From Chara braunii (taxonomy: Eukaryota; Streptophyta; Charophyceae; Charales; Characeae): a stretch of 64,000 nt of DNA. Under the pieces are notes generated by a model that was not told the origin of the DNA, searched no databases, and worked only from the letters and a program-made list of their open reading frames with translations. A program made the position numbers and the translations under genes. Below, piece after piece: positions 1-10,929 of the stretch. How positions within the stretch are numbered: the first letter of the stretch is position 1; every line of letters starts with the position of its first letter. The stretch lies in NCBI GenBank assembly GCA_003427395.1, contig BFEA01000548.1, positions 265,817 through 329,816 on the forward strand, given 5' to 3'.

Positions 1-1806
1 AGCCCACGTTCTTTTAAACCACTTTTGACCATTTGAATTCCCTTTGTGTGCGTTTCTTCTTCTCCAGTCTGCTCCAATCTCACTTCTCAATGTCGTCTTG
101 AACAGTCTTTCTGCCTGTTGGTCCGTCATTACATCTTTCCGGAAGCACCTGCCGTTTCGATCCTTCCAAATCACCCAGAGCATTAACGCCCTCTCCACCT
201 GGGCTATATAACCCCAACCCTCATTCCCTGTCAGATCCGCTGGCAGGAATCCCCCCAACACCCATCTTTCCCCCCATTCGTCGTTCCTTCCCATGACTTC
301 CTTCCAATGACACTGCCACCATTTCCACCATCTCTGGGAATACGGGCAGGACCACCATAGATGTCTCAGGTCTTCGAACGGCCAATTACACCTATCGCAG
401 GTTCTTGCGACAGAGACCATTCCTTTTGCGTGTAGCCAGTTGGCTGTTGGCACCGCCAAATGCGACTGTAACCACAGCAACGACGCCCTTTTCTGTGATG
501 GCATTGCTTTCAGCTGCGCCCACAGATCCTCCAACTCTTCCTTACCTGGTTGATCTAGTCCCGTCACCTGCTTCTCCCAGCGTCCTATCAACTTAGGTAC
601 CAGCAGCTGCCTACTCTTCCCCACTTCTCCTATTAGCTTCCTATTTAACGAACCTAGCCCCTTAATCTCCTGTTGTCCTATCTTCCACTGCCAGGCTTCA
701 GGGTCGATTCTGAGCTTACTCAGACTTCTTCCATTCCCCACTAACTCTAGCCCTTCTCTGAGTGTCGTCTCCCCGTCTCTGCCGTGAGTAACTCTGCATT
801 TCTCCAAGTCTGTGATTCCCAATCTTTCCACTGGGCCAAACCATTCCAGGTGTTTTGAGTCTGGTGTCTTCCTCTCGTACACCTCCAAGGCGCATCTCCC
901 TGGTCTCTCTGGGATCCAGTTTACCATTCTGTAGAACCTATCTGGCTCTGGTCCTGTTGTTCGTAGCCAAGTTCCTTCAGGTGCCAGCTTCTCAGGACTG
1001 AGAATGAGCTTCCAGCTCTCCGGGATTGCTGTAATTATGCTTTCTGTTCTTTCCTTCTGCATCAAAAGTTGCCCCAATTTTCCTTTCACTTGGTCTTCGC
1101 TTTTCCATTGCCCCGTGTTCTCGCCCCATAGGTCCCCGACCTTAGATACTCCCCGTTGAATCCATCTAAATCCGAATTGCCCCGCACCTCTCCCAGTGGA
1201 AAAGGGGAGACCCTGAGGGCTTAGAATCGCTCGGTTCTCGAAGATGTGTTGTGAAAGGACTTGCTGCTTCGTAATTGGGGCAGTTTGGAATGTCGGCTTC
1301 AAACATCTCCATGCTTTTAGCACCTCCTTCCAAAATTTGGACTTTAGTCTCTTCGCCAAAAAACTGTCTGTCATTACAGCAACCCAGGTGTCTGCCGGTC
1401 TTTCCAGTCCCCATTCTGCCATAAGAATGTGTTCTGCCAGCTGGCACCAATCTGCTTCCTCGTCTGCTACAGTGGCCTTCAGGATCCATGAGCACAGCAA
1501 TATGTCATTTTGAGTTGCTGGATCCGATATGCTGAGGCCTCCATCTTCTCTTGGTAGGCAGCATGTCTTCCATGCTACCTGTGTAATGTACCCTTCCTCT
1601 TGACTCGCCTTCAGTTTCCAGAGAAACTTCCTGGCTGCTTTTACCATTGTTCTGATTAAATCCTCTGGCAGTTTCCTTACTCTGGCCACGTACCATAATA
1701 GAGCGAAGGCTGAGCAATTGACTGTTACCGCTCTTCCAATCAAGGAGAGATGTCGGGCCTGCCCCCAGCTGTGTATCCTGGTTATGACCTTCTCTTGCAG
1801 GAGTGA
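1..1806 (-). CDS. LINE (non-LTR retrotransposon) ORF2 protein, C-terminal part, runs off window
   Basis: One minus-strand frame is open from a TGA at 1807-1809 to the window edge, about 600 codons without a stop. Early residues include PREDGGLSIS and LSLIGRAV, typical of the segment after the reverse transcriptase of plant LINE ORF2 proteins. Near 300-400 the frame reads C-D-R-C, then E-D-L-R-H, then S-C, the zinc-binding region found near the C-terminus of such proteins (zf-RVT type). A Trp-rich stretch (WWKWWQCHW) and ERALMLWVIWKDRN follow, also usual for this end. The RT catalytic core and endonuclease would lie upstream and are absent, because the frame is cut at about 1805 by a fragment of another element. 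The 3' end is outside the window. The role would be target-primed reverse transcription of the LINE RNA. The assignment rests on motifs and an unbroken frame. Confidence 0.85.
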
Positions 1807-2119
1807 TCAGAGAAATAGAATGGGGTTTGGTGTCCTCTCTGATTGCTTGAGAAGTTGAGAAGACGTCTGACTCAGGCTAAAGAACAGGAAAAAGAGTTTG
1901 GTATGCCTTACCCTTGATACTGCTAATAGCGAGTGCCCACTTATTCAAACGTCGGATGATAGTATTTTGAGATCACCTTCAGAGGTGAAAAATGAGGTAA
2001 CTTCCTTACTGTAAAAGTTCAGCGAAATTCAGACTTCAAGACAACAAGAAGTCAGAGTCAAATTGTTCATGAGAAAAACGGAGAAGGCTGATGGTCCTGA
2101 TTGTTTATCACACTGAGGT

Positions 2120-2260
2120 AGGATAGTAGGGACAGGGGGTGCGCTGGGAGTATTAACGTGGGGATGGGTAGGGTAGGTGGCCTATCTTGTCTGGACAACC
2201 ATTTGCTGCCGCTACTAGCAATCACTGCGGGTCTGGTCCTTGGCCTCTACAACACCCTGG

Positions 2261-2328
<68 letters not shown>
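2120..2328 (+). mobile_element. Short retroposed insert with 64-nt poly(A) tail
   Basis: Compared with the homologous place in Giant-1 (about 62185), roughly 210-230 extra bases sit here and end in an uninterrupted run of 64 A (2265-2328). A long A run closing an insert is what LINE-mobilised RNAs (SINEs or processed transcripts) leave behind. I could not define a target duplication or a pol III A/B box, so the class is open. The poly-Lys ORFs through the A run are artefacts. The left boundary is approximate. Confidence 0.5.
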
Positions 2329-2331
<3 letters not shown>

Positions 2332-2610
2332 AATCCTTCTTGTATTTTATTTGGTGGCCGAAACAGTGGTCTGGTTAACGAGGAACCTGCATCCCCAATA
2401 TCAAGGTATTCAAGTACTTAGGCAAGAGACGCTTAAGGGTATGGAATGGATTGAGAAACCAAGAGAAGAACAAGATTCAAAAATCCAAAGAAAAGACGTC
2501 GCGCTTATACAAGATGTAAACGGTAGTATGAACTTTATCTGGAATAGTACGAGTAGAGAGAAAATGCAGTAGAGAGTGCAACTGTTAAGCTGGGGCAAAA
2601 ATGAAACCAC

Positions 2611-2946
2611 ACATGGGGTAGAGGGCGATGGAACAGATACTAGTGCCTTACTTATAACTGGGGTGGTAGCTTCTCTAAGGGAATATGGAGAAGAGGAATC
2701 AGGGGCGCCGTAGTGCGCCCGATATTTCTTTTGATAGTCTTTCATCCTTATTGGGGATGGAGTTCTTTAGAAACACCCAGGGAATGAGTGTCTTGGGTGG
2801 GCCCTTGAGTGAGTCCCGTACCCATACCTCTCTACTTCCTCCTCCTCTGAGCTGAAGTGCCTCCTAGCACGTGGAGCGAGTTCCTCAGGGGCCTTACCTC
2901 CTCTTCCACCTCTCCCTCTCCCATGTCCACGACATGCCTCAGGCAT
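2611..2946 (-). pseudogene. Antisense ORF of the giant element (aORF), copy 1, broken
   Basis: Starting at the ATG at 2946-2944 the minus strand reads MPEACRGHGRGRGG, then an acidic EEEE run, then a stop. The rest follows in the same order as in the two better copies: RHSFPG, RTPSP, then YQKKYRAHYGAP and a Ser/Pro-rich tail. The order and many residues match the copies at 10930-11190 and 62788-62453. The stop after the Glu run and a second one further on make this copy non-functional. The function is unknown. The N-terminus is Gly/Arg-rich and could bind nucleic acid, but that is inference from composition only. Confidence 0.6.
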
Positions 2947-3162
2947 GGTGCGATAAAAATCAAGAAAAAAAAGGGTGTGCCGCTATGGGGGTTGAGACTG
3001 ACGGGATACTTCGAGAACAAGAGGAGCACGCTACTAAAGAAGAGAAAGGGGAACGGTGGCACCGTGCGATGCGGTAAGAACAAACTATGTCTAGCCCAAG
3101 GTTGCGGTGAAAGTTCTACTACGGACTTCTGCAGTAGTGAATGAGTGAATACTCGACTTTCC

Positions 3163-3171
3163 CTATTTATA
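3163..3171 (-). promoter_or_regulatory. TATA box of aORF copy 1
   Basis: The minus strand reads TATAAATAG here, about 220 bases before the aORF ATG. The two other aORF copies have TATAAAATA or TATAAAATAG at the corresponding place, so the box is conserved where neighbouring bases are not. Confidence 0.5.
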
Positions 3172-3309
3172 TTGTTTGCCTACTTCGCCTTGGGCCTAGC
3201 GGGTACGCTAGGCGGGGTTACGATCACCTTCCCCGGGGGTCTTGCAGGAGGAGGTTGGCCATCGTGCTACTCCCGCGGACAGGGAGGGGCCAGCTCGAGC
3301 AGAGCAGGA

Positions 3310-3615
3310 GGTCACGGTACTGGCAGCGGCGGATGGGGAGGTAGCAGCAACGGAGGAGGAGGTACCAGCAGTGGCAACGGGGAGGAGGAGGTGCTAGCTG
3401 GAGCAGCAGTGAAGGGGGAGATAGCATCTGCAGTGGAGGGGGAGATAGCAGCTGCAGTGGAGGGGGAGGAGGAGGTAGCGCCAACGGCGGTGGTCTCAGA
3501 CGTTGATATGGAGAATGATGGTGCAGACGCCACAAGGGGCAGTGACGACACCGAGGAGCACCTCATGCAGCAGTTTATTATGGAGGAGCTCAATCCGATG
3601 TCGCACTTTTCCTAG
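3310..3615 (+). CDS. 3' end of an Ala/Glu-rich acidic ORF of unknown origin
   Basis: A plus-strand frame ends at 3615 with an acidic, Ala/Glu/Val-rich stretch (repeats like VKGEIASAVEGE) and then a less repetitive C-terminus (DTEEHLMQQFIMEELNP). The non-repetitive tail argues for some real coding history. The Gly-rich part upstream (3145-3370) looks like the wrong frame of GGA-rich DNA, probably after a frameshift. It lies just outside the end of the Giant-2 LTR and so would belong to the DNA into which Giant-2 inserted. No family is recognised. Confidence 0.25.
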   Translation, partial: GHGTGSGGWGGSSNGGGGTSSGNGEEEVLAGAAVKGEIASAVEGEIAAAVEGEEEVAPTAVVSDVDMENDGADATRGSDDTEEHLMQQFIMEELNPMSHFS

Positions 3616-4160
3616 TCAAGCCACTTCGGGCGACCAGAAAGCCAACAGGCTGTCACGCAGGGTTTGGTTGATAATTGCAGTAAATAAAATAAATTAAATA
3701 GAGCAAATCCCTTCCTGTTGTATGCGTCCGACTTTGAGCGAGACCCTTCAATTGCGGTGTTCGTCGGTCCCCGATCTTAGGAATCTTTTATTTTGATTCG
3801 GAACAGCAAAGAACCATGCAAATAATAATCATAAAATTCTGATATGTCATGCATGCATCAATTTTGCCAATTTACAATTTTGAGAATTGTGACAAGATCA
3901 TAAAAAATGCATAATCATCAGGCAGAGTCAATGCAAGAGAAGCATGACTTATTGACTCGAGAAATGACAAGATAAATGAGGGAAGAATGAGAACTCATAA
4001 TAATCTCAGAGAGTACGAATAAGGAGAATGACATGCACTAATCAAAAGTCCTCACTCATCCCTCTTGGTCATTCGCTCAATTTCTCGTTTTGCTGCGATT
4101 TTCTTGTGCCTCGAACTATGTCTCCGTACTTCCTGAGGTTACCGGTCTCTAGATGTAGAG

Positions 4161-4796
4161 CTATCTGAACCCTGCGAGCTCCGAGCACTTCCAACCGAGT
4201 CCCGTGACACGAAACTCAACCATAGCACAAAACTCCTCCCATAGGGTAGGAAGATATGGCTGAGAGAAAATCCCTCGTCCGAGATGCTGAAACTCTGATG
4301 GTTCGGCCACCGCCTCATAATTAATCGTTGCAGGCGAAATGTACCTCTTGGCTAGATCCACCAGGTCACCCCAATTACAGGCCTCCGTGAGAGTGAAAGG
4401 TACTGAAGGCTTGAGATTATGAGTGTAGAGTTTGGGTCCGAAGCTACGGATAAACTTTGTACCACTCTCATCAAACGCCCTTTCTCTCTCCTCAAGGTAC
4501 CTGGCAACTGAGATCCAGACTAAGTCGAAATATTCATGTGTTTCTTTACCTTTCTTCAAATAGATCCTCAAATCATGGATGGAACCCCCAGCGAGCTTGG
4601 TAAGGACCACAAAGATTGGCAGATTTCCTCGTTTGAATCCAGTTGCGCTGACATACTCATACTGAAAGGCATCCTTGAGAGCTGTCTGGTTGAGATTGGC
4701 CAAAACTGACCCATTGACTGGAAATGATCGAATCGTACTTATGTGTTGTGATGGATACTGAAGCCGATTTTTGGCGTAGGGCCAGAGAATAGTCAT
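4161..4796 (-). CDS. ORF-C: LTR-encoded 211-aa NW-domain protein, intact
   Basis: An ATG at 4796-4794 opens 211 codons to a stop at 4161. The same protein, starting with the same ATG and MTIL, is encoded at 49781-50415 in the other LTR copy, where it is broken by one base deletion. Conservation is at the protein level over the whole length. The central part holds the pattern that recurs in the domains at 51407-53060: a hydrophobic strand, D-L-R-I-Y-L-K-K-G, a Trp, a charged helix with E-E-R-E, then F-I-x-S-F, P, L-T and N-W. No signal peptide or membrane segment is visible, and I recognise no known family. A position at the end of an LTR, just before the primer-binding site in Giant-1, suggests expression from an LTR transcript; this is inference. 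Confidence 0.65.
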   Translation of the reverse strand: MTILWPYAKNRLQYPSQHISTIRSFPVNGSVLANLNQTALKDAFQYEYVSATGFKRGNLPIFVVLTKLAGGSIHDLRIYLKKGKETHEYFDLVWISVARYLEERERAFDESGTKFIRSFGPKLYTHNLKPSVPFTLTEACNWGDLVDLAKRYISPATINYEAVAEPSEFQHLGRGIFSQPYLPTLWEEFCAMVEFRVTGLGWKCSELAGFR

Positions 4797-5025
4797 GTGC
4801 TGAATGTCTATGACTGGAAGTTTTGAGTAACTCGGACGATTGAATGTTGGTTGGATGTTGATTGAAGGCTAACTGAGTTCCGGTTGATTGCCGATTGAAT
4901 AATGAATCACCAAACATTGATCACTTACCAGCAGGAAACTGAAAAGACTGCAAATTACGGAGTGCAACTTGCTAGATTGAGATGCTGATTGGGTTCTTTA
5001 GGAGAAGAGTCTAACACCTTTGGGC

Positions 5026-5331
5026 TCACCCGAGCCTCGTCTTGGCCTACTCCACCGTCTCTAGCAGCGAGCCAGTGCTGTGTAATTTGCCATCATGGTC
5101 ATAGAAGTAGATCACATATTCAATGTACTTCTTCCCTTTTGCCAACCCAACTGCAAATTCTCTTTGATCTTGCATGTGGGACTCCATGCACTGGCGGGCT
5201 CCTTCTTCCCATCCGACCTTTTTGTCCATGTTCGATCGGTACTTCATTACCAGGACTTCGTCCTTTTTCATAATGACCCTGATGGGAACTTGATTTGACA
5301 CTGACCAAAGGAGACGTTGACTGGATAACAC
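5026..5331 (-). pseudogene. ORF-B: LTR-encoded small protein, broken copy
   Basis: The C-terminal half matches the ORF-B of Giant-1 (49162-49473): YFYDHDGKLHSTGS here, YFYDCNGKLHNTGS there, then LETVE and, after one codon, AKTRLG. In this copy that codon is TAG at 5047-5049 where Giant-1 has CAG, a direct example of a C-to-T nonsense change. Further upstream the similarity continues in another frame, so there is also a frameshift. The true stop would be the TGA at 5026-5028. Function is unknown. The N-terminal part is Gln/Ser/Gly-rich in Giant-1. Confidence 0.55.
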
Positions 5332-5349
5332 CAGGGTACAACAGCGTCT

Positions 5350-8300
5350 TGGATGATCGAGAGCCGTGTAACGCCCGACTACCTACTCATCAACCGCGGA
5401 CGTTCAAATACATGCCGAGGTCATGAAGTGTTGAGCGATACCTGCTGAACCATTCGTTAGGGCATGAGTAGGCCGCGCTCAATAATAATTAAAAAAAAAC
5501 TCGTGTACTGACTTTAACCGACCGAAATGACACAGTCATATGAATAGCCGTGCAACTTTAGTTTTGGCAGTACTCCGCACACTTGACTGTGAACTTGCCC
5601 TCATGCAACGCAAGGAAAAACCCTCCTCCCTTTCGGTCCTCTGAGGGCTACAGTGTGATCCAAATTTCGCACCTCCCTCTTTCGTCCTACCGCGTAGGTT
5701 AATTTGAAAATGTTTTTCCCCCCTTCCTTTCCTTTACTCTTTGAGTCTCTCCTGGTCGACCCCTTTTGAGATGAAATGCCAGTGGCATCGAGGTTCTGGG
5801 TAACTGGTTTGCAACCAAAGCACTCTGGTAATCGTTAGGTGTTGATACCGTCGATAGAACATGCAGTAAATGACTCACACTGGGATCTGCATAGTGCCGG
5901 TTCCTTGGCGACTCCCAGCAAAAACTCTTTCGAGTCGACTGCTTTTGATAACTCAAATAGTGGTTAACACATCTTCAAGAAGTGGTAGTTTGTTCGGGGC
6001 CGCATCTTTCTAGGTCAGATGGCGGATGACCTGAGGAGTCAGCCACAGTTCGATCCTGATAATAACCCAGTGGCGATCCATTTTTTGAATGGTGTTTGAG
6101 TCCCCCTTCCTTCCCAGAGTGCTAGTATTGGCAGATAAAACCAAACTTTGAACACTGAATGCATACGAGCGGCACAAAGTACTGTATACCCAAACATAGA
6201 GGTGGTACTATGATATTTTGCCAAGGCTAACACTGGGCTCCTTCACACAAAGTAATACCGTCCAGAGCACTTTGTTTAAGGCAATCCCACACGCCAATCA
6301 GTCACTCTGAGTGCATTTGCCCCAACTATAAGTCTTGTTCGCACTCTTTATAGTAGTTTATACCATTACGAGGCTTGCTTCCGATCACTCTTGTTAAGGC
6401 AGCTCAGGACACTCACCCAGACCAAACGCAGTTTATTAAGTTAGATTGCAAGCTTACTCTACTCTCAATGCCATAACCCTGAACACAGTTTATTAAGTTA
6501 GATTGCAAGTTTATCCCCGCTCAAGGCTGCATACATAGAAGGTGTGTATGTTTTGGTTGTAATCTACCGACGCGCAAAGTACGATTCATGCTTAATGCAA
6601 GACCAGACCCTGAACACATTATATGAACCCCGCCCATACTCAGCACAACCTGGTGTCGAACACAACTGATCTTCATATGCAGTATAGGTGGGGTGTCAGA
6701 TGCTAGCCCCGCTTATATTAGGGGCAGGGTAAGATCTTTTAATCACCGTCAAACAAGAACTTAGCAAGGAGATAAGCAACTCTTCTCAATACCTTCCTTT
6801 TCTCCATCAACCAAATAAAGCATACGACAAGCGAGCATCATCCCACCAAGCTCTCAGATCACATTGTCAAAAGATACTTGCGTAATCATATCGAGGCTGG
6901 TCCCAACCCTACTCCATGCGAACGGAAAGATTCGTGGTCATGACCAAGGACTCCAATTTCCAGCAACCTACCAACCGAGGCTTGTCCGTTTTTCCTAGTA
7001 TAGTGATTGAGTAACATTAAAAAAAAAAAAAAAGGAAAGAAAAAAAAGAAAGAAAACATTACCCAGGAGGAAGGTCTCAGAGCCCGGAAGTGATAACTTG
7101 ATCATTAATCCTCTTGTTATCCACCGATTATCACCCCAATGGATAAAACCTGCTAATCACGTTTAACACGCGCGAGGATCAGGCACTTGACCATTCTAAC
7201 TCGCCAAATCCGAGTCGGGGATGCCTGACCACTAGCACTGGCGGAAACAGGGCGAGGGGCAGAAGGAGCAACCATTATCACTATCTCAGAAGTGCTTCAG
7301 GTGGATCAGTTGCAAGTCCCAACATACTTCAAAGGTGGAATGTGTTCTGATGCTCGACTGTTTGTACATTAAGAAGCTCCACTCTTACTCACGGTTCAAC
7401 ATGCAACTTTTACTCACACATGGGCAAATAGCACACCCTACTGAGCCTTGTGGCGAGAGTGACCACTCCCGTAGACGACAACTTTGTTTAGCTAACTCTG
7501 AGAGATGCTCATGAGAGTCTCGCCCTCACCCAATCCCGTGAACTCACGCTTTCGGCACCTTGTCTTTATAACCAGCACTTACCTCAACCTTTTGTTTGAA
7601 CTAGCACTTAGTTTACGTCGTTACGATTTTCTTATGCGGATTGAATTTATGAAGTAGCTAGAGTTGACCCAGGACTAATTTCAATAACGTCATCCGTCAA
7701 CTCATATCACTGACCAAAGGCACGTAGCTTAACCTGGGGGGAGGGCGCCTGTCATCCGTACCTGATACAGTCATCCTTTTTCCCCACCTTCACCAGTCAC
7801 CACCACAAGGTTTGCACACGCAGTACCACGTCAAGAAAAAAAGCAAGGTTATTGTCGCACACTCACACCGGAGATGTCAGTAAAATACACTTACTCTCGC
7901 TCCCTCAGGAAAACAAGATGTCACGTCCGTTCAATACCTATTAAGGAATGACAATAGCCTCATCCTGTAGCCAACGGATCACGTACATTAAAGGCACAGA
8001 AGAACCAATCCGAACACTATCAATCACGAGCCTCGCGCACAACCAGTACGCAACACCTAGCATCCAAGACCAACTCTCTTCCTTTACCATTCATAGAACG
8101 TGAGATCGAACCAATCGAGGTATCCGGAGTGAACGAGTTGATCTCGCAGTACATACCCGCACGTCTCACTTGTCTCTTATACAACTCATTCACTCTAGCT
8201 AGTCCACTAAAATGTTTTGAGCAGTGAGCAAGCCCAGGCTCATGAAAGGTTTCACGTAGGGAAAGTCGAAGATCATCCATCAGAGGCAGATAGCACCGGC

Positions 8301-8880
8301 CAAAACTAAAGTATGGCTCAACCCACTCATCTCTTCGGCCCGCGATTCTGCACTGACCTGACTTCCTCAGCAGTACACGTGCTTTGGAGTGCTCTTTGAC
8401 AGGGGTCGGTCTGACAGACACATGCTAGGAGGGCTGCGGAGAAGCTGATGATGTCACCCACACTCCCTCACACTTACACTGCTCATTCTCTCCCTCATCA
8501 TCCTCCTTCTTTCTTCTGCCGGAAACCAGCCTTATCGCGTTTCCGTTGGCATCAGCCACCGCACGATCACTTTTGTACTGACCTCCTTTCCATTCACTAA
8601 TCATAAGGGAACTGAATAGCGCGTTCCCAAAGTCTCCCCTGCTTGCTCACTCTAATGGTTAGCAGTTGCAGCAGTCCACGTACGAATGAAGGACTGTTCA
8701 ATTTGTGTCTAGGGCAGGGAAGGGAATCGTAGTTGACATGCAACACACAGGTCAAGTAAATGACCTCTACCATGCCCTGCAGATTAACCTCCCCTGGTAG
8801 CCATTGCTCTTGCCGCTCTGGCGGGGTCTCTTTCCTCTCGTTCTTGCTCGTCACTGTCGCAGGCGCGCTAGATCTGTAAT
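5350..8880 (-). other. Interior of the Giant-2 LTR without a supported gene
   Basis: This part of the LTR lies between ORF-B and ORF-A. One block (about 6740-6790) matches 47650-47710 of Giant-1. A 133-codon minus frame at 8421-8020 is free of stops, but I could not match it to the corresponding part of Giant-1, so I do not call it a gene. A-rich tracts occur at 5490 and 7020-7055. Nothing else is recognised. Confidence 0.4.
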
Positions 8881-8891
8881 CGCTCGGTCCC

Positions 8892-9245
8892 TTAGTCCCG
8901 TTGCTGCCGGGAATTAGCCTCTGGACCACTCTCCACAGGCTCAGCCGGCGGGTGGTCCCTCCACCACTGGTCTAACCTGTGCCAGGACTGGGTCTCTGCG
9001 TTCATGTCGCTCGCCTCGCTCTCAGCCTCTGTGTTGCGGTCCAGGTGCCTCTGCTCCTGCTCTACCGTGTCCGTCAAAGTCTCTGCCTCCAGGTAAGAGA
9101 CGGCCACTTTCACTTCATTTGTGACCCCATCCCTCTTGAGCCTCTTCTCCGCACGGTCCCTGGCTTCTGTAATGGCTGCTTGTAACCCTCGATCCGCCCT
9201 TATTTCTTCCTCTTTTCCCCCTTCAATATTTATCTTCAGCCTTGC
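8892..9245 (-). pseudogene. ORF-A: LTR-encoded charged protein, 5'-truncated copy
   Basis: The frame is open from a TAG at 9248-9246 to a TAA at 8894-8892. It aligns from end to end with the ORF-A of Giant-1: LKINIEGGK then EEEIRAD, AITEARD, AETLTD, HLDRN, LDQWWRDHPPAEPV and SGPEA. The intact copy has upstream codons including the ATG, which are cut off here. The C-terminus is proline-containing and conserved, and the middle is rich in Glu, Arg and Lys and likely helical. No known family is recognised. Confidence 0.6.
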
Positions 9246-10110
9246 CTACCGCTTGCAATGGCTGTAGTCCAAGACTGCGCTCAAAGTCGGCCCGTCTCCA
9301 GACATCCGCTCCCATCTCCAGAGGAGCTGGAGGCATCTTGGCCTATAGTCGTATAGTTGGCTGCTCCATACCATGGTGAGCCCCCGTGGACAATATTCGT
9401 TATCAGGTTGCGGATCTCGGAATAGCCGAGGTTAACACTTAGAGTGTGAGCACACACACACCAATAATCTCCCGCAGTAGCCACTCTCCCTGGCCTCCTC
9501 TCCCCAGTTCGCCAGTACTTGGCATTATGAGATCGCTTATGTCGCAGTTGCCAAAAGACCAGTCCCCCTTTCTTCTTATAGGATCGCTACTTGTCGCGAT
9601 CCCCATGCTCTGAACGGGGAACTCAGGTAACCTCTAAAATTCGGCTTATTAGCGGCCTGTGACTATGAAAATAATAAAATGAAATAAAATTAGAAATAAA
9701 ATAAGGAGAAACGGAACGAGAGACCAAATACCAACGGTCATAGTACAGGTGGACCTTTTGTTGTCAGTCCCCGTCCCTTCGTCTTGTCGCGACATGGGTG
9801 CGAGCCCAACACGGTGGTCCCATAACGGGATACTGATGGGCAGCCTCCTTACTTCAAAACACTTCGCCAGACTACCCCTGATGGGTACCTGTGTCCGATG
9901 GTAAGGAGGGGGCCTGTGACCTCACACCCGGGGGTGATAGGCTTCCTACCAAAGCGGTTGTGGGTTGCCCCTCTTTTGGGGTCTCACCGCACGGTGCTCA
10001 GCCGGACAGGTCAGGCACAGGATGATAAGTGAAAGGTCTGACCAGTCTAAGCCACTAGGTCACAATCAGGGTTTGAAAACGAACCGTTTGCTTCCCTTGA
10101 AATGACAGAA

Positions 10111-10147
10111 CGGGAATAATAATAATAATAATAATATTAATAATAGG
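10111..10147. repeat. TAA/TTA microsatellite in the Giant-2 LTR
   Basis: About ten near-perfect copies of a trinucleotide (aat/taa), interrupted once. It has no counterpart in the corresponding part of the Giant-1 LTR. Confidence 0.8.
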
Positions 10148-10254
10148 GAGGAAAATGATACTTTAAAACCCTCAGATACACAGACCTTGCTAGATTTCAG
10201 GGCGCTAGGATGACAGTCTAAATCTAGGCATAAATTCGAAGCTCCGCGCTCAGC

Positions 10255-10300
10255 TCCCCCTTTCTTTTCCTTTTCGTTTTCTTGTGTTTTCTCTTTTGTA
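10255..10300 (-). other. Polypurine tract before the Giant-2 LTR
   Basis: On the minus strand this is almost pure purine and ends in a run of G (gaaaaggaaaagaaaggggg), followed by 'agctgagcgcgg'. A purine tract ending in G's directly before an LTR is the usual primer for plus-strand DNA synthesis in LTR elements. A purine-rich tract occupies the same place at 63413-63500 in Giant-1. Confidence 0.6.
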
Positions 10301-10666
10301 CCGTTGCCACTGCACTTACCCCATAGTACGGCCATTGGGACCTGACGTATAGCTGAGCAGGCCGTACTACCTTTTTACTATCCGGACCAACCTGACAGTC
10401 ACCTCAGCTACGGAGAGGCTCATTGTAAAGTAGGACGTCGGGTCTACGCGGTACCACTGGAAAGCCCAATAACTGGCATGTCAGTTCCAACGACCCTGTG
10501 GATTGGTATCGGGCTCGCAACGGACAGTAAACGGGTGGGCTGATATGTAGCGGAAAATGAGTGGATGGGCTTATATGCAGCGGAGGGCCGGGTCACTGCA
10601 CCCTCCGACATGATACCAAACCCCCGCCCTGCATCCCCGCTGGGCTAAAACATAGCTGCCGATTAG

Positions 10667-10675
10667 TATAAAATA
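10667..10675 (+). promoter_or_regulatory. TATA box of aORF copy 2
   Basis: TATAAAATA lies about 260 bases before the aORF ATG at 10930. The same box stands at the corresponding place before copies 1 and 3, which argues for a promoter transcribing against the element. Confidence 0.55.
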
Positions 10676-10929
10676 ATGGAAGTTGAGAATTCCTCTGCCT
10701 ATCTCTAAAATGAGCAGCGGTGTCTCATCACGATTCTGTGCTAGCGGTTATCTTGCTTCCTCACAACGCTACATCTTCTGCTTTCCTCCCTTCGCAACGT
10801 GCAGTAGTTTTGCATGACCTGTGTATAAACCCTCTTCTCTCTTCTGTTGGTAATTTAGTCTTCTCGTTCTCAAGCCCTCTTTTAATCTCTATTTTGTCGC
10901 GGCGTACCTCTTCTTCTTCTTCTCGTGCC

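Larger units (their letters stand above)
1805..3225 (+). mobile_element. Giant-3: fragment of the giant LTR element's 3' region
   Basis: This stretch is collinear with about 61910-63170 (plus) and, inverted, with about 12300-10590. Shared landmarks in order are a gagaagttgag-type block with 'tttggtat' (about 1830-1930), a block containing 'gtggccga' (about 2350), a block with 'cgcgcttatacaagat' (about 2500), the antisense ORF and a TATA box on the minus strand. It begins exactly where the LINE frame ends and carries no pol or LTR. It is therefore an isolated piece of the region between integrase and the 3' LTR of the giant element, oriented as in Giant-1. Confidence 0.7.
3600..10254 (-). repeat. 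LTR of Giant-2, about 6.65 kb
   Basis: The left limit (10254) is set by the polypurine tract just before it and the right limit (3600) by the last bases shared with the Giant-1 LTR, which there is followed by a primer-binding site. A usual TG...CA pair is not obvious at the ends. From the block at 9750 (matching 45095) to the end it spans 6.15 kb, against 5.88 kb in Giant-1, so the two LTRs are collinear but diverged by indels. It contains ORF-A, ORF-B and ORF-C in sense orientation, and a TAA microsatellite at 10111-10147. Confidence 0.65.

Noticed and set aside
2158-2421. ORFs with long poly-lysine (87 and 63 aa)
   Set aside because: They are translations of the 64-base A run.
3145-3310. 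Signal-peptide-like start of a 156-aa plus-strand ORF
   Set aside because: It overlaps the conserved TATA/3' region of the giant-element fragment and continues into GGA-rich DNA; the hydrophobic start is not conserved in the other copies.
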